From Salmonella bongori NCTC 12419 (GTDB taxonomy: Bacteria > Pseudomonadota > Gammaproteobacteria > Enterobacterales > Enterobacteriaceae), in assembly GCF_000252995.1 (NCBI RefSeq), contig NC_015761.1, forward strand, positions 310,001 through 374,000: DNA of 64,000 nucleotides. The letters run 5' to 3'. Both the position numbers and the translations under genes were made by a program. Position 1 is the first letter of the stretch; the number at the start of each line of letters is the position of its first letter. The notes under the pieces were generated by a model. The model was not told where the DNA came from. It worked only from the letters and a program-made list of their open reading frames with translations, and searched no databases. Shown in pieces: positions 25,080 through 34,851 of this stretch.

Positions 25080-25907
25080 ATGAAAGAAAACCTGATATTC
25101 TGGAAAAAAAAACTGAAGAAGAGCGGCTCAAGAAAAAACGGAGTTGTTATTCTGGCTGGTTTTCTCGTCACTGCTATCTGCATAGCGGGGGGCGGGCTTT
25201 ATATAAAGAAAGTTAATGATAAGAAAGCAGCTGCTGAAGTAGAACGGCAGAAGATCAAAAGAACTCAGGAGAGTATAACAACTTTTTATCGTAACGCCTT
25301 TACCGGTGTTGACCTTAATCAGTTGCCTGGCGTGATAAGAGAGATTGAGCGTAGTCGTCTCCCTTTTAGTTTGATTGGATTTACAGAAACTGACTACTCC
25401 TGTTCAAATTATTCATGCCGTTTTATTTATGAACTGAATGATACGTTCGTTTTTTCCGTAACTGACAAAAATTTTTTTAACACCAGTTATGAGGGCAGCT
25501 TCACTGAAAATACGCTTAACTTTGAGAATGTCATGATTAAATCAGGTGACCCGAGACTTCTAAAGAATATGAACAAAGGAGTCCAGTTAGACGTAGTGAA
25601 ATGTAGCAACCTATTGAATTATCTCTACGGATATAATTCAGTTATGGAGCAGTCTGACAGGGTAAAGGTATCAAAACTTCCTTATTCTTCAGTCGCGAAT
25701 GCTGAGCAGCAATTTCCTGCATACAGGGACAGTTATGGCCTGTTGACCGGAGAATTTGAGGTACATGTACCGGATGGATTTTCTGATGTGCATCTCTTTT
25801 CTGAAAGAAATCCTTACAAGGATTTATTTATTGTCCAGCACATAGAAAAATCGGTAAAAACCGGTGCCGATATTATTTTGAAAGGAGTCTTTGTATGCAA
25901 AAAATAA
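25080..25907 (+). CDS. Bitopic inner-membrane pilus assembly protein (TcpD/CofF position)
   Basis: The start is uncertain: ATG 25080 has no clear ribosome site, whereas AGGAGGG at 25040-25046 would suit an upstream start (ATG 25035 precedes it; CTG 25053 is in frame). From 25080 the product has 275 residues, a basic N-terminus, a membrane helix (about 20-40) and a periplasmic domain with a cysteine pair in YSCSNYSCRF. Topology and order match TcpD/CofF, which link cytoplasmic and periplasmic parts of the machine. Confidence 0.75.
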   Translation: MKENLIFWKKKLKKSGSRKNGVVILAGFLVTAICIAGGGLYIKKVNDKKAAAEVERQKIKRTQESITTFYRNAFTGVDLNQLPGVIREIERSRLPFSLIGFTETDYSCSNYSCRFIYELNDTFVFSVTDKNFFNTSYEGSFTENTLNFENVMIKSGDPRLLKNMNKGVQLDVVKCSNLLNYLYGYNSVMEQSDRVKVSKLPYSSVANAEQQFPAYRDSYGLLTGEFEVHVPDGFSDVHLFSERNPYKDLFIVQHIEKSVKTGADIILKGVFVCKK

Positions 25908-26377
25908 TTCTGACCTCTTTGTTGGTATTCTTTATTGGGGGACAGATTGCGTCTGCAGAAGTGTCTCCGGCAACACCGGAAATAAAAGATGCTTCTGTCG
26001 ATGGAGATAACTCTAATGTGCAACAGGATGAATTTATCAAAATTATGGAGGATAATCTTTACTTTGAAAAACAGAAACGTCAACTGGTAAATGAAGTTGC
26101 TCTGGAAAAGCTGAGAAGTGAACTCAAAAAATTGAGGGGAACTGCAACTTCTCCTGTTATGCCAGCAATGACGGAGACCAGCGCTCCCCGTGAGGTAGTC
26201 AGCAAACCTAATGTTATTCTCGTGTCAAAAATAGGAGGATTAACGAAGGTGCTGGTATCAGCGGGTGGCAATAAACATTATCTTTCAAGGGGAGAGCATT
26301 TTTCATCCGGTGGTAAAAACTATATCCTGATAATGGACAGTGCAGGTAGATATCAGGTTAAAGAGCATCAGCAATGA
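25895..26377 (+). CDS. Periplasmic pilus protein (PilP/TcpS-like)
   Basis: This 160-residue protein has a signal peptide cut after ASA, and a helical region (about 45-80). Its C-terminal small beta domain (VILVSKIGGLTKVLVSAGG, then YLSRGEHFSSGGKNYIL) resembles PilP-type periplasmic proteins. The ribosome site GAAAGGAG lies within the previous gene, and the two overlap by 13 nt. In TCP the equivalent TcpS is required for assembly. Confidence 0.8.
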   Translation: MQKIILTSLLVFFIGGQIASAEVSPATPEIKDASVDGDNSNVQQDEFIKIMEDNLYFEKQKRQLVNEVALEKLRSELKKLRGTATSPVMPAMTETSAPREVVSKPNVILVSKIGGLTKVLVSAGGNKHYLSRGEHFSSGGKNYILIMDSAGRYQVKEHQQ

Positions 26378-27903
26378 TTTATTATGACTTTCTTCACCTT
26401 GATAATGGAGACTTATTATCAGACTGGCAATTCAGCCTTAAAGAGGAGGAACTGCTGGTCGGTGAGCATAATGGCATATTCAGTCTGATGGTTCACCAGT
26501 TGAATATGAACGATCTCGCTGAAATTCAGCAAAGTATCCTATATCTGAATCTCTGCTGTGATATTGATATTAGTCGCATAGTATTAATAAAGGACAACCT
26601 TTATTATAGTATCTTTGAAAGACTCGTTAAAAAGAATCTTTCTGTCAGAGAAGGTGTCGTCAGTACGGTACAAGCAGATCTCGAGAGATTGTTACAGATG
26701 GCTGTGGATGCCGGGGCCAGTGATCTTCATATTACCCGAAACGATCAGCTTGCCAGTGTAGAGTTCAGGGTAAATGGCGTCCTGGTCCCGCATTCAAAGA
26801 TTCTGTCTTCAAAATGTGATGAACTTTGTTTTGTGCTTTACAACGTACAGGCTTCGACAAAAGAGACAACCTGGAACCGTTCTGTTCCCCAGAGTGCCAA
26901 TATTTTATATTCTCTGGGAGGAAAAAGCTTTCGTTTCCGGTATGCACATTTTCCGATCTTTGGTGAGACGACATCATGTTATCACTGTGTACTTCGTATT
27001 ATTCCCGCTGGCGTCAGTAACTCGACGATCCCTTCTCTGGAAAAGTTGGGGGTTTCTGGTGACGAGGTTGAAGATATTAAGAGAGTTCTGAGTAACCCGT
27101 ATGGTGTTTACGTGGTTGCAGGTACGACAGGATCAGGGAAATCAACTACGCTGAAAAACCTGATGGAGTGGCTACAGAAAAACCGTTATTCAGGTAAAGG
27201 TTGCTTTCTGACAATTGAAGATCCGGTGGAATATCAGATTTGGGGGGCTAAACAAAGTTCTGTACTGGATGTGGATGGTGGGGGATTCCATTCAGCAATT
27301 AAGTCTGCGCTCCGTCGCGATCCTGATGTATTGATGGTTGGGGAGATTAGGGATAATATTTCTGCTAATGCCCTGGCGGGGGCTGTGGAAAGCGGTCATT
27401 ACTGTTTTACTACTGTTCATGCCGGGAATATTGTTACGCTATTACAGCGTCTCGTTGCGCTGGGTGTTTCATCAGATAAGTTATCCACCCCTGGATTTAT
27501 TGCCGGATTGCAATGCCAAAAATTGTTACCGGTACTCTGCCATCATTGTAAAAAAGAAAATAATCATACTGTGCTGGGAAGACATTTTCCTGTCTTTATA
27601 CTGAATGAAGAAGGATGCGAACATTGTTTTTATACCGGTCTGAAGAGCAGGCAACTGGTAATCGAATATATGCGCCCCACGTACGATGAGCTGAAAGCAA
27701 TTGCTGAAAGTCACTGGCTGGAAGCATATACGATCTGGAGGAAAAAACGTTTTACAACCAGCGGAATTGCTGAAGGGTTTGATCTGAAAGAAAAGGCTTT
27801 TCATCATGTTCTCAAGGGAAATGTCTGTGCTTCCTGGTTCAGTATGGAGTTTGGTAAAGTTGAGGAAAAAGATCTGGAGGTACTAATTGAGAAAGCTTAC
27901 TAA
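26374..27903 (+). CDS. Pilus assembly ATPase (GspE/TcpT/CofH-like)
   Basis: This hexameric cytoplasmic ATPase powers pilus extension. The 509-residue protein has Walker A GTTGSGKST at about residue 250-258, the Asp box TIEDPVE, Walker B LMVGEIRD at about 319-326 and the His box TTVHAGN. A tetracysteine zinc module (CHHC...CEHC, about 389-412) is typical of extension ATPases. No separate retraction ATPase gene is present in the cluster, as in most type IVb systems. It overlaps the upstream gene by 4 nt. Confidence 0.95.
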   Translation: MIYYDFLHLDNGDLLSDWQFSLKEEELLVGEHNGIFSLMVHQLNMNDLAEIQQSILYLNLCCDIDISRIVLIKDNLYYSIFERLVKKNLSVREGVVSTVQADLERLLQMAVDAGASDLHITRNDQLASVEFRVNGVLVPHSKILSSKCDELCFVLYNVQASTKETTWNRSVPQSANILYSLGGKSFRFRYAHFPIFGETTSCYHCVLRIIPAGVSNSTIPSLEKLGVSGDEVEDIKRVLSNPYGVYVVAGTTGSGKSTTLKNLMEWLQKNRYSGKGCFLTIEDPVEYQIWGAKQSSVLDVDGGGFHSAIKSALRRDPDVLMVGEIRDNISANALAGAVESGHYCFTTVHAGNIVTLLQRLVALGVSSDKLSTPGFIAGLQCQKLLPVLCHHCKKENNHTVLGRHFPVFILNEEGCEHCFYTGLKSRQLVIEYMRPTYDELKAIAESHWLEAYTIWRKKRFTTSGIAEGFDLKEKAFHHVLKGNVCASWFSMEFGKVEEKDLEVLIEKAY

Positions 27904-28915
27904 AAAGCAGAGATTATACCTGTATCAGTTCTGTGCGGATATGATCGACTCGGGTATTCCATTATATGATTCTATTCAGAAATTACGTGATGAAGGAAAA
28001 GGACTTCTTGGAAAAGGGTTTATTGGAAAGTTAGATCTTATCAGTAACCGGATGGCTGAAAGCGAATCAGTCAATGCTGTGTTTGCTGGTCTTGTACCTA
28101 AAGACGAACTCAGCGTAATCTTTTCTTCTGAGAAAAGTGGTTCGTTGTCAAGCGGATTTCGGGGCATTGCGGAAATGATTAATTATCGCAAAGAGCTGAC
28201 CTCCAGTATAGCTAAAGCAGTATCTTTCCCATTGATTATGCTGGTTCTCGCGCTGGTTGTGATTTCAGGCTATGCAGTTAAAGTATTTCCTGCATTTGAA
28301 CGGGTGGTACCTACGCAGCGATGGCCGACTGTTACGCAAGTATTATATAGTTTTGGTTCATCGCTATATAACGGGTTATGGATTTATTTTCTGATATTTT
28401 TTATAGCTGCGTATATAATAATCGTTTTACTCTTAAATAACCTTACAGGTAATTTACGCAATAATGTTCTGGATCGTATCATACCTTTCTCAATTTATAA
28501 AAAAATGGTCTGCTCTGTGTTTATTAGTAATCTTTCATCAATGCTCAAAAACAAAGTGCCGATTAACGATAGTTTAACTGTACTGAGTCAGAATGCTAAC
28601 CGATGGCTTTATGCGCATATCAACACAATGTTAGATAATATGGCTCGTGGGGATACCTATAAAGATGCGCTTAATACAGGATTACTCGGAAAAGAAGAAA
28701 TTCTGAATGTCAGTATTTATTCTGGTCTACCATCATTTTCAGATGTTCTGGCTGCAGTGGCTCTCAAGGCTCGAAAAGATTTGGCTCAGGCAATATCGCG
28801 GTTATCAGGGCTACTGAAATCATTGTCAACACTGGTTCTGGGCGGATGTGTAGTATGGGTGTTCGTCGCATTATTTGCGTTGTCTGATACATTATCAAAA
28901 ATGACCAGTTTCTGA
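27887..28915 (+). CDS. Pilus platform protein (GspF/TcpE/CofI-like)
   Basis: TTG 27887 follows CTGGAGG by 6 nt and overlaps the ATPase gene by 17 nt. The 342-residue integral membrane protein has two GspF domains, FCADMIDSGIPLYDSI near the start and NLSSMLKNKVPINDSL after about residue 210. Three membrane segments lie near 110-135, 165-187 and at the C-terminus. It couples the ATPase to pilin insertion. Confidence 0.9.
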   Translation: MRKLTKKQRLYLYQFCADMIDSGIPLYDSIQKLRDEGKGLLGKGFIGKLDLISNRMAESESVNAVFAGLVPKDELSVIFSSEKSGSLSSGFRGIAEMINYRKELTSSIAKAVSFPLIMLVLALVVISGYAVKVFPAFERVVPTQRWPTVTQVLYSFGSSLYNGLWIYFLIFFIAAYIIIVLLLNNLTGNLRNNVLDRIIPFSIYKKMVCSVFISNLSSMLKNKVPINDSLTVLSQNANRWLYAHINTMLDNMARGDTYKDALNTGLLGKEEILNVSIYSGLPSFSDVLAAVALKARKDLAQAISRLSGLLKSLSTLVLGGCVVWVFVALFALSDTLSKMTSF

Positions 28916-28927
28916 CAGGCGGTAAAG

Positions 28928-29749
28928 ATGACAGATGTAATAGTACATTTTTATTTTTGGTTTGATCTGATCCTGGTTTCTGTTATCGGATTGTGTGTAG
29001 GATCATTTCTTAATGTAGTGATATACCGAATTCCGTTGTCATATACATGCCATGGTGGTGTAATGTCGGTTGCTTTTCCACCCTCACATTGCCCTGTCTG
29101 TAAACACAGTATTCCAGCCAGGGACAATATTCCATTGGTTTCTTATATTCTGCTTAAAGGACGTTGCCGTTTTTGTCATGAAAGAATTAACGTCCTTTAT
29201 CCTGTGACAGAAGGTGCCACGTTTATTGCTTTTATCTGTTTTTATATGCTCTTCTTTAATACAGATATAGTGTTGTTTTTACTGTCAGTTTTTTTATTTT
29301 GTTTATTGTATGTTATTAGTATCATAGACTTCAGATATTATATCATACCAGATAGATTGTTGTTGGTTTTGTTTGGTGGTGGGGTTGTTTACAGTTATTT
29401 ATATGGCAATATAATCTATGATGCTTTAGGACTTGTCATCTATTTCCTGATTTTTGCTATTATTGTTTTTGCCTGCGAGTCCTTTTCTGATAAACAAATA
29501 CTGGGAATGGGGGATATTAAGCTCTATCTTTCTGTTGTCCCCTGGGCTGGAGGCCTCAATTTCCCTTTTGTTATGCTAATATCCTCAATTGCTGGATTAT
29601 TTCTGGCAGGGATATGGAAATTGTATGTCAAAAAAATATATGTATCGAATGAATTAACGAAGGATATAGATGAAAATAGATTCATTCCATTCGGGCCAGC
29701 GATTGCGGTTGCTTTGTTGATTGTCTATCTCGCTGTGCTTCTAAGATAA
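28928..29749 (+). CDS. Prepilin peptidase/N-methyltransferase (A24 family)
   Basis: This 273-residue polytopic enzyme cuts and methylates the prepilins. It has the N-terminal segment GSFLNVVIYRIP, two CxxC pairs (CPVCKHS and CRFCHE) of the zinc-binding methylase loop, and the two catalytic aspartates in IDFRYYIIPD and GMGDIKLY. FGPAIAVA near the end is also conserved. It closes the recognisable pilus operon. Confidence 0.95.
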   Translation: MTDVIVHFYFWFDLILVSVIGLCVGSFLNVVIYRIPLSYTCHGGVMSVAFPPSHCPVCKHSIPARDNIPLVSYILLKGRCRFCHERINVLYPVTEGATFIAFICFYMLFFNTDIVLFLLSVFLFCLLYVISIIDFRYYIIPDRLLLVLFGGGVVYSYLYGNIIYDALGLVIYFLIFAIIVFACESFSDKQILGMGDIKLYLSVVPWAGGLNFPFVMLISSIAGLFLAGIWKLYVKKIYVSNELTKDIDENRFIPFGPAIAVALLIVYLAVLLR

Positions 29750-29940
29750 CATCTTTTATAAATACCCAGATCTGGAATGATGTGAATAAAATAACGTATT
29801 TAATTCTTTAATTCGAGGTATGCATAATAATCCAGTTATATTGATGCACCTTTAGTCACACACAGTGTACTGAAAAATAAGGTCGAAAGATAGCTCTTCG
29901 CAAGAGAAGAGCATGTTACCAACGTAGAGAAAATGAATCA

Positions 29941-30138
29941 ATGGATAATATTATGGCGAAAATAATCTATATAAATCGTAATTCAGTTTACATGAGGATG
30001 GCGGCAAATAATAACAGAGAACACTTTCTAAGAAAGATTAAATTCACAAATCGAGAACTGTTAGTAATAGCATCATTCATGCTGGTAGGAGGTACAGCTG
30101 GAACTATTGCATTTGTGCTGTATTTGATGATTTTATAA
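29941..30138 (+). CDS. Small single-span membrane protein (65 aa)
   Basis: The product has a basic N-terminal half and one hydrophobic helix (about 41-63). ATG 29941 or 29953 may be the start; neither has a strong ribosome site. It lies 190 nt after the peptidase gene, beyond a short hairpin (29893-29912). No family recognised; it may be an accessory of the pilus or an unrelated small membrane protein. Confidence 0.4.
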   Translation: MDNIMAKIIYINRNSVYMRMAANNNREHFLRKIKFTNRELLVIASFMLVGGTAGTIAFVLYLMIL

Positions 30139-30565
30139 ATTGTACCTCATGGTATTTACAGGTGTGTACAGTAAAACTGTTAACTGTTTTAGTCTTTGTT
30201 TGCATATGATTAGTTAAGAATTTATAGGGATATTTCATAAAATATTCGTTATAAAATTATTCGTTCAATAACCTGGATTGTGGAAATGTCTGCTATGGAC
30301 TGAAATCCTCTTTCCTTTCCAACAATCTCGTAATTCCATTTATCTGTTTAAGTCACAGGGACTGCTTTTTGTTCATTCCCAACTTATTCATCGGTTTATC
30401 CGAGGCGGACCACTGACGATATCTGATATCATGTTGTTTGATGTTTGGCCCCGGATGCGATGAAGCATGAGATTCGAAGCGATTTTTTCAGGATTGATAT
30501 AAGTAACGGGAAGCCAGGTTTTAAGACAGTTTCTGGCTGTCCAGAATACAGTTCAAACTTGAATC
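30139..30565. other. Gene-free AT-rich stretch
   Basis: This region separates the pilus operon from the convergent fimbrial operon. A 61-codon frame at 30278 has no ribosome site and no recognisable sequence. I see no convincing terminator. Confidence 0.4.
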
Positions 30566-31522
30566 TTAATAATAATTTATTCTAACAACCACGTCAGCAC
30601 TGAAAGGCCCGGTTTTAACATCCTGACCAGAAATTTTTTTCAGATGTGCGGTAAAATTGCTTTTTATCACAGAGTCAACCCTCACGTCATTTAACTTCCA
30701 GGCCGTATTATAGGGTACATATTTTCCGGATATGTCTGAAATAGACAATCCCAGCCCATTATTAAGATTTAATGAACCATCAGCATTGAGGATTGAAGCC
30801 GTTGGCTCAAAATACATGTTAATGCTAAATGGAGTATTAACGGTAGATGTGCATCCTTTATTCTTTTGAATTAAAGTGGTAAATTTACGTTGAATGTCAA
30901 TACCTTTATTTAAATCACTGGCTTTGACTGCCCCAAAATCAATGGTATCAGGGTTCAATGATATCGCTATCATGCAGGGAATATAGGTTATATTGGGTGT
31001 TGAAAGTGAAATAACCCCCCTGGGTAGTCCGTAATTAGCACCTTGTATAAGGTATACACTTTCGAATCCACCAGATAAATATGTCCCTGAAGTTGGAATA
31101 TTCCCTTTACTGGTATCCACTTTAATATCAAACCAAATAGATACGTCTTTGCTGAAAGCCTGCCAGAAACCAGCAGATAAACTACCTATAGATTGGGTCA
31201 TCTGCTTATCATACGGCACACCGTCAATATAGAGCGTAAATTTCACACCATTATTCTGACTAGTAAATTTATTGAAATCAGCTGTTGTCACGAAGTTGAT
31301 ACTGGTTGGCTTAGGACTATAGGAAAGATCGCATGTTACTTTCTTGGTAATTTTCGGCGAAGTATATAGCACAGTTCCATTGGGGGTATCTGCAGGAATT
31401 GACATTTCAGGAACACCAAGAGATACATTTCCACCAGCAAAGTAACAGCCATCAGCTCTGGCTGGAAAAAGAGTAAAATACCCCCCGCCAATAACAATAA
31501 ACAATGTAAGAACTCTTATCAT
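30566..31522 (-). CDS. Fimbrial tip adhesin/minor subunit
   Basis: Last gene of the chaperone-usher operon, 318 residues with signal peptide (cut near RADG). The size suggests two domains. The N-terminal half (about 25-185) would be the receptor-binding part. The C-terminal half (about 195-318: FGAVKASDLNKGIDIQRKF, GCTSTVNTPFSINMYF, ending in VVVRINYY) reads like a pilin domain with the donor-strand-accepting end. It lies 32 nt after the chaperone stop. The ligand cannot be predicted. Confidence 0.8.
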   Translation of the reverse strand: MIRVLTLFIVIGGGYFTLFPARADGCYFAGGNVSLGVPEMSIPADTPNGTVLYTSPKITKKVTCDLSYSPKPTSINFVTTADFNKFTSQNNGVKFTLYIDGVPYDKQMTQSIGSLSAGFWQAFSKDVSIWFDIKVDTSKGNIPTSGTYLSGGFESVYLIQGANYGLPRGVISLSTPNITYIPCMIAISLNPDTIDFGAVKASDLNKGIDIQRKFTTLIQKNKGCTSTVNTPFSINMYFEPTASILNADGSLNLNNGLGLSISDISGKYVPYNTAWKLNDVRVDSVIKSNFTAHLKKISGQDVKTGPFSADVVVRINYY

Positions 31523-31554
31523 GTATCTCTCCCGGGATTAATAATGTAGTTGCA

Positions 31555-32289
31555 CTACTTTTTTCCTTTCAGACTGCATAATGATCCAGCACAATGATAC
31601 TGATTTATATGAAGTCCACCAAAATCATCAATGTAGCCCACTTGTAATGTATCACCGTGCCATTTTGCATGAAAATCCTGAGACGAAAAAGGTGCGATCA
31701 TCAGGCTGTCAAATCCAGGAAAGCTACCTTTATTATCATCTCCCAGATAACCCAGCGTAATATAATATGGTGTAGGGTTGTTTATGACTAATTTATCATT
31801 ATGACGTGTTACTGTTACCTTTTCTTCCGAACGTTCACTGGCATTTTTCTTTATACCATCAGGTCGGTAAAACAATTTTAATCGACTCTGTAAGGCGATT
31901 TGCAGTATATTTTCTTTGTCGCTTTTCGGCGGAATTTCCCTGACATTAAAGTAGAAAAGTGTCTCACGGTCTTTGGCTAAGGACGCGGTTCCGGGTAATG
32001 CCACAATCCTCACCTGGGCCTTTTTACCGGCATCAATACGCTGTAATGGCGGTAGCACCAGTAAGTAGGATTCGGAGCGCTTTTCACTGGCGTCATCAAT
32101 CCACGACTGTGCGAGATAAGGCTGAGACTTGCTCTGATTAGTTAATGTGACAGCGAGTGATTTATCTTCTCCTCCCATTACTATCCGAGTACGATCAACA
32201 TTTATAGCTGCATTTACAATATTGCTGTTCAGTAGTGTGAAACCGACAGCGAATGACACTAACATTTTGTAATAACATGTAGATAACAC
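31555..32289 (-). CDS. Periplasmic fimbrial chaperone
   Basis: The start is GTG at 32289, preceded by GGAG in ATGGAGATCATGA; the nearby ATG is out of frame. The 244-residue protein has a signal sequence and the PapD-like two-domain immunoglobulin fold. Features are INVDRTRIVMGGEDKSLAVT, then YLAQSWIDD, the subunit-binding arginine/lysine strand, LFYFNVREIPP, and NPTPYYITLG in the second domain. It is the only chaperone gene in the operon. Confidence 0.92.
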   Translation of the reverse strand: MLSTCYYKMLVSFAVGFTLLNSNIVNAAINVDRTRIVMGGEDKSLAVTLTNQSKSQPYLAQSWIDDASEKRSESYLLVLPPLQRIDAGKKAQVRIVALPGTASLAKDRETLFYFNVREIPPKSDKENILQIALQSRLKLFYRPDGIKKNASERSEEKVTVTRHNDKLVINNPTPYYITLGYLGDDNKGSFPGFDSLMIAPFSSQDFHAKWHGDTLQVGYIDDFGGLHINQYHCAGSLCSLKGKK

Positions 32290-32301
32290 TCATGATCTCC
32301 A

Positions 32302-34773
32302 TTAATGGCAAGGCAATAGCAATACGCCTGACGCTAAATCTGCGGTTTCAGGCAGCTGTAATGTACACTGTCCCTGCGACCAGACGACTTTAGCATCATG
32401 ACGATCTGTTTCACTGATACCAGAAAGATAGGTGAACCCTTGATCCCCTATAATTCCCAGAATTTTATTTTTATCACCTTTCACCTGTGTGCCGAGTGGT
32501 GGAAATGAACCATCTGCCAGACGGATGCTTCCTATTAACTGGCCTCCCTTTATTGCCAAAATTTTCTTATATCCGATAGCCCCTTCGGTCAACACTTTAC
32601 TGATAACATTCCCTGAAACACTGATATCCGAAGGCAAAGCAGTAATATCAACTGCAATATCTGAGCGTTCATAGCTTGAGCCTGCTGGTACCACCGCAAT
32701 ACCAAAACGGTTGGTAATACTTTTATCATTATCAACCGGCACCCCCGCTACATTCCCGGTATCAACCATCAGTCTGGGATCATTCTCCGCCATACTCTGA
32801 TGGAAGGCGGCGCCATAACGCGTGGCCGTGAATGAGCCATACCAGCTGAGCCCAAGATTTTTATAGTCCTGACTCTGTATGCTGAGGTTTGCATTACCCT
32901 GACCGTACGGCGTAGTTGTCTGAATATTGCCGTTCAGCAACGTTCCCTTCTGACCATCATTGCGCTGCTGACCCACTGCCAGACTCCAGGCGGTTTTATC
33001 TGATGGCCGGTTATACAGAGTCGCAGTCTGGTTCATGCGCCCATTACTGTCATGTTGCACGCTGTAGCTGATCTGGCGTTGCAGACCCCACGGCAGGGTT
33101 AACGAGAGATAAATTTGATTGTCCTGTTCGTTGAGTAAGGTACGATTCCGTCCCAGAGACAGGGAGGCGGTTGCCCCCTGGAAAGGCCCTGGATTAAAAA
33201 TTTTATTTAATGAGACGGTATAGTTTTCACTGGCAGCGCTGTTCCAGTAGTTCTGATGACTCATGGAGAACAACACGTTCAGCCCCAGTGAGCTAATGGG
33301 TTGATTGAACGTAAAGATATAATTCTGTTTTTCTGCCAGTGAGTCACTATAGCCACTTGAACGGTCTATATATTGGCTCATTGACATAAAGCTCTTTTCT
33401 GAAAAACGGTAGCCCGCAAACGCAATGGTGCTACCGGTTTTATCAAAGGTTTTGGCATAATTAAAACGGTAACTATAACCCGTCTGTTGAGGCTGGTTGC
33501 TCACCTGTGCCACAGATTGCGTAACATCAAATGATGCAGCGCCGAGTACCCCCAGATTTTCGCCGATACCCAACGCCAGTGCGCGATAACTACCATTACT
33601 GGCAATAAAGCCGCCATACAGGGAGGTATCATTGAATGCTCCCCATGTCATCTCGCCAGTAGTAAACAGTGGCTCGACGGTATGGCTGTTATTTTCCCAT
33701 GTTAACGGTTTTCCGACCGCAGCTTTAAAACGCACGTTTCCCTTACGGGCAAGAAACGGGACACTGGAGGTATTGACCTGCCAGGTACGAATCTGTCCAT
33801 TATCTTCGCGGACGGTAACATCAAGGTTTCCCCGAACCGTTTCACTTAGTCCAGGGACAATAAACGGACCTGCTGGCACCTGTGACTGCCAGAGAATTCG
33901 CCCGTTTTGCGATACGGTGACCTGAGCATGAGTTTGTGCGATACCGGTTATCTGTGGAGCGTAACCCCGTAACGACGGTGGTAACATGCGTTCATCGCTA
34001 TTAAGCGATGCCCCGGCGAAACGGAACGAATCAAAGATATCAGAGTTCAGATACGTTTGCCCCATTACCAGTCTGGCCTGTAGTGAAGGAAGAGGGCGAA
34101 AGAGATAGGTCTGTGGCAAGGTTAATGAAGACTCATTGTTACTATTTCCCCTTGTCGTATTGTACTGATAGTCAGAACGTAAACGCCAGGCACCAAGGTT
34201 TAACCCTGACGTACCATATAAGCTGTAATTACTGCTTACGTTACCCTGATGTGGCATGTAACGACTGGCAAGCAGATTATAGTCAAAAATAAAACCATTT
34301 ATCCCATTATCCCACTGAGCTGGCGGAGACCATTCATCATCCTGGTAAAGAAGATCGGCTTGCGGAACAGTAATAGATAATGTCTGGCTGTCAGGCGAAT
34401 ACACAACATGTCTTTCGGCGTTGGATAGATGAACACATTGCGTTCCAGGATAAAAAGAAAGATTGTTTTTGACGTCATCTTTAAGCGCTATCAAATCAAC
34501 CAATGGTTGTGTAAGACAAGCGTAACTGTTACTTTTATCATTATTGAGATAAAAGTTTACTAATTGCTGTTCTTTGATTTCCTTGCCATTGACAACAACA
34601 TCGAGCAGATATTCTCCAGGCGCCACATATCCTTCCCTGGAATAAGCGGATAAATCTACATTAGCTCTGTTATCTGTTTCTAAAAGATGAGTATTAAACT
34701 CAACACTCTGTGCATTCACCACAGGAAAATAAATTACCAACAGCAATGCGAGATATGAAGGTTTAATACTCAT
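32302..34773 (-). CDS. Outer-membrane fimbrial usher
   Basis: This 823-residue usher (FimD/PapC family) has a signal peptide (cut near VNA). The N-terminal domain follows (VEFNTHLLETDNRANVDLSA, GEYLLDVVVNGKE), then the 24-strand barrel with plug (about 130-660; GYAPQITGIAQTHAQVTVSQ). Two C-terminal domains end with a cysteine pair (QGQCTLQLP...LLPCH). Length is normal and the frame intact. It translocates and polymerises the subunits. Confidence 0.95.
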   Translation of the reverse strand: MSIKPSYLALLLVIYFPVVNAQSVEFNTHLLETDNRANVDLSAYSREGYVAPGEYLLDVVVNGKEIKEQQLVNFYLNNDKSNSYACLTQPLVDLIALKDDVKNNLSFYPGTQCVHLSNAERHVVYSPDSQTLSITVPQADLLYQDDEWSPPAQWDNGINGFIFDYNLLASRYMPHQGNVSSNYSLYGTSGLNLGAWRLRSDYQYNTTRGNSNNESSLTLPQTYLFRPLPSLQARLVMGQTYLNSDIFDSFRFAGASLNSDERMLPPSLRGYAPQITGIAQTHAQVTVSQNGRILWQSQVPAGPFIVPGLSETVRGNLDVTVREDNGQIRTWQVNTSSVPFLARKGNVRFKAAVGKPLTWENNSHTVEPLFTTGEMTWGAFNDTSLYGGFIASNGSYRALALGIGENLGVLGAASFDVTQSVAQVSNQPQQTGYSYRFNYAKTFDKTGSTIAFAGYRFSEKSFMSMSQYIDRSSGYSDSLAEKQNYIFTFNQPISSLGLNVLFSMSHQNYWNSAASENYTVSLNKIFNPGPFQGATASLSLGRNRTLLNEQDNQIYLSLTLPWGLQRQISYSVQHDSNGRMNQTATLYNRPSDKTAWSLAVGQQRNDGQKGTLLNGNIQTTTPYGQGNANLSIQSQDYKNLGLSWYGSFTATRYGAAFHQSMAENDPRLMVDTGNVAGVPVDNDKSITNRFGIAVVPAGSSYERSDIAVDITALPSDISVSGNVISKVLTEGAIGYKKILAIKGGQLIGSIRLADGSFPPLGTQVKGDKNKILGIIGDQGFTYLSGISETDRHDAKVVWSQGQCTLQLPETADLASGVLLLPCH

Positions 34774-34851
34774 GTATAAATATGTCTTATTTATATTATT
34801 CGGAACAAATATCTTATTTTGACGTATTTAGAATTAATAATTACAGAAATA

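Noticed and set aside
29893..29912. Terminator of the pilus operon
   Set aside because: The GCTCTT/AAGAGC hairpin is short, can fold in two alternative ways and has no U-tract.
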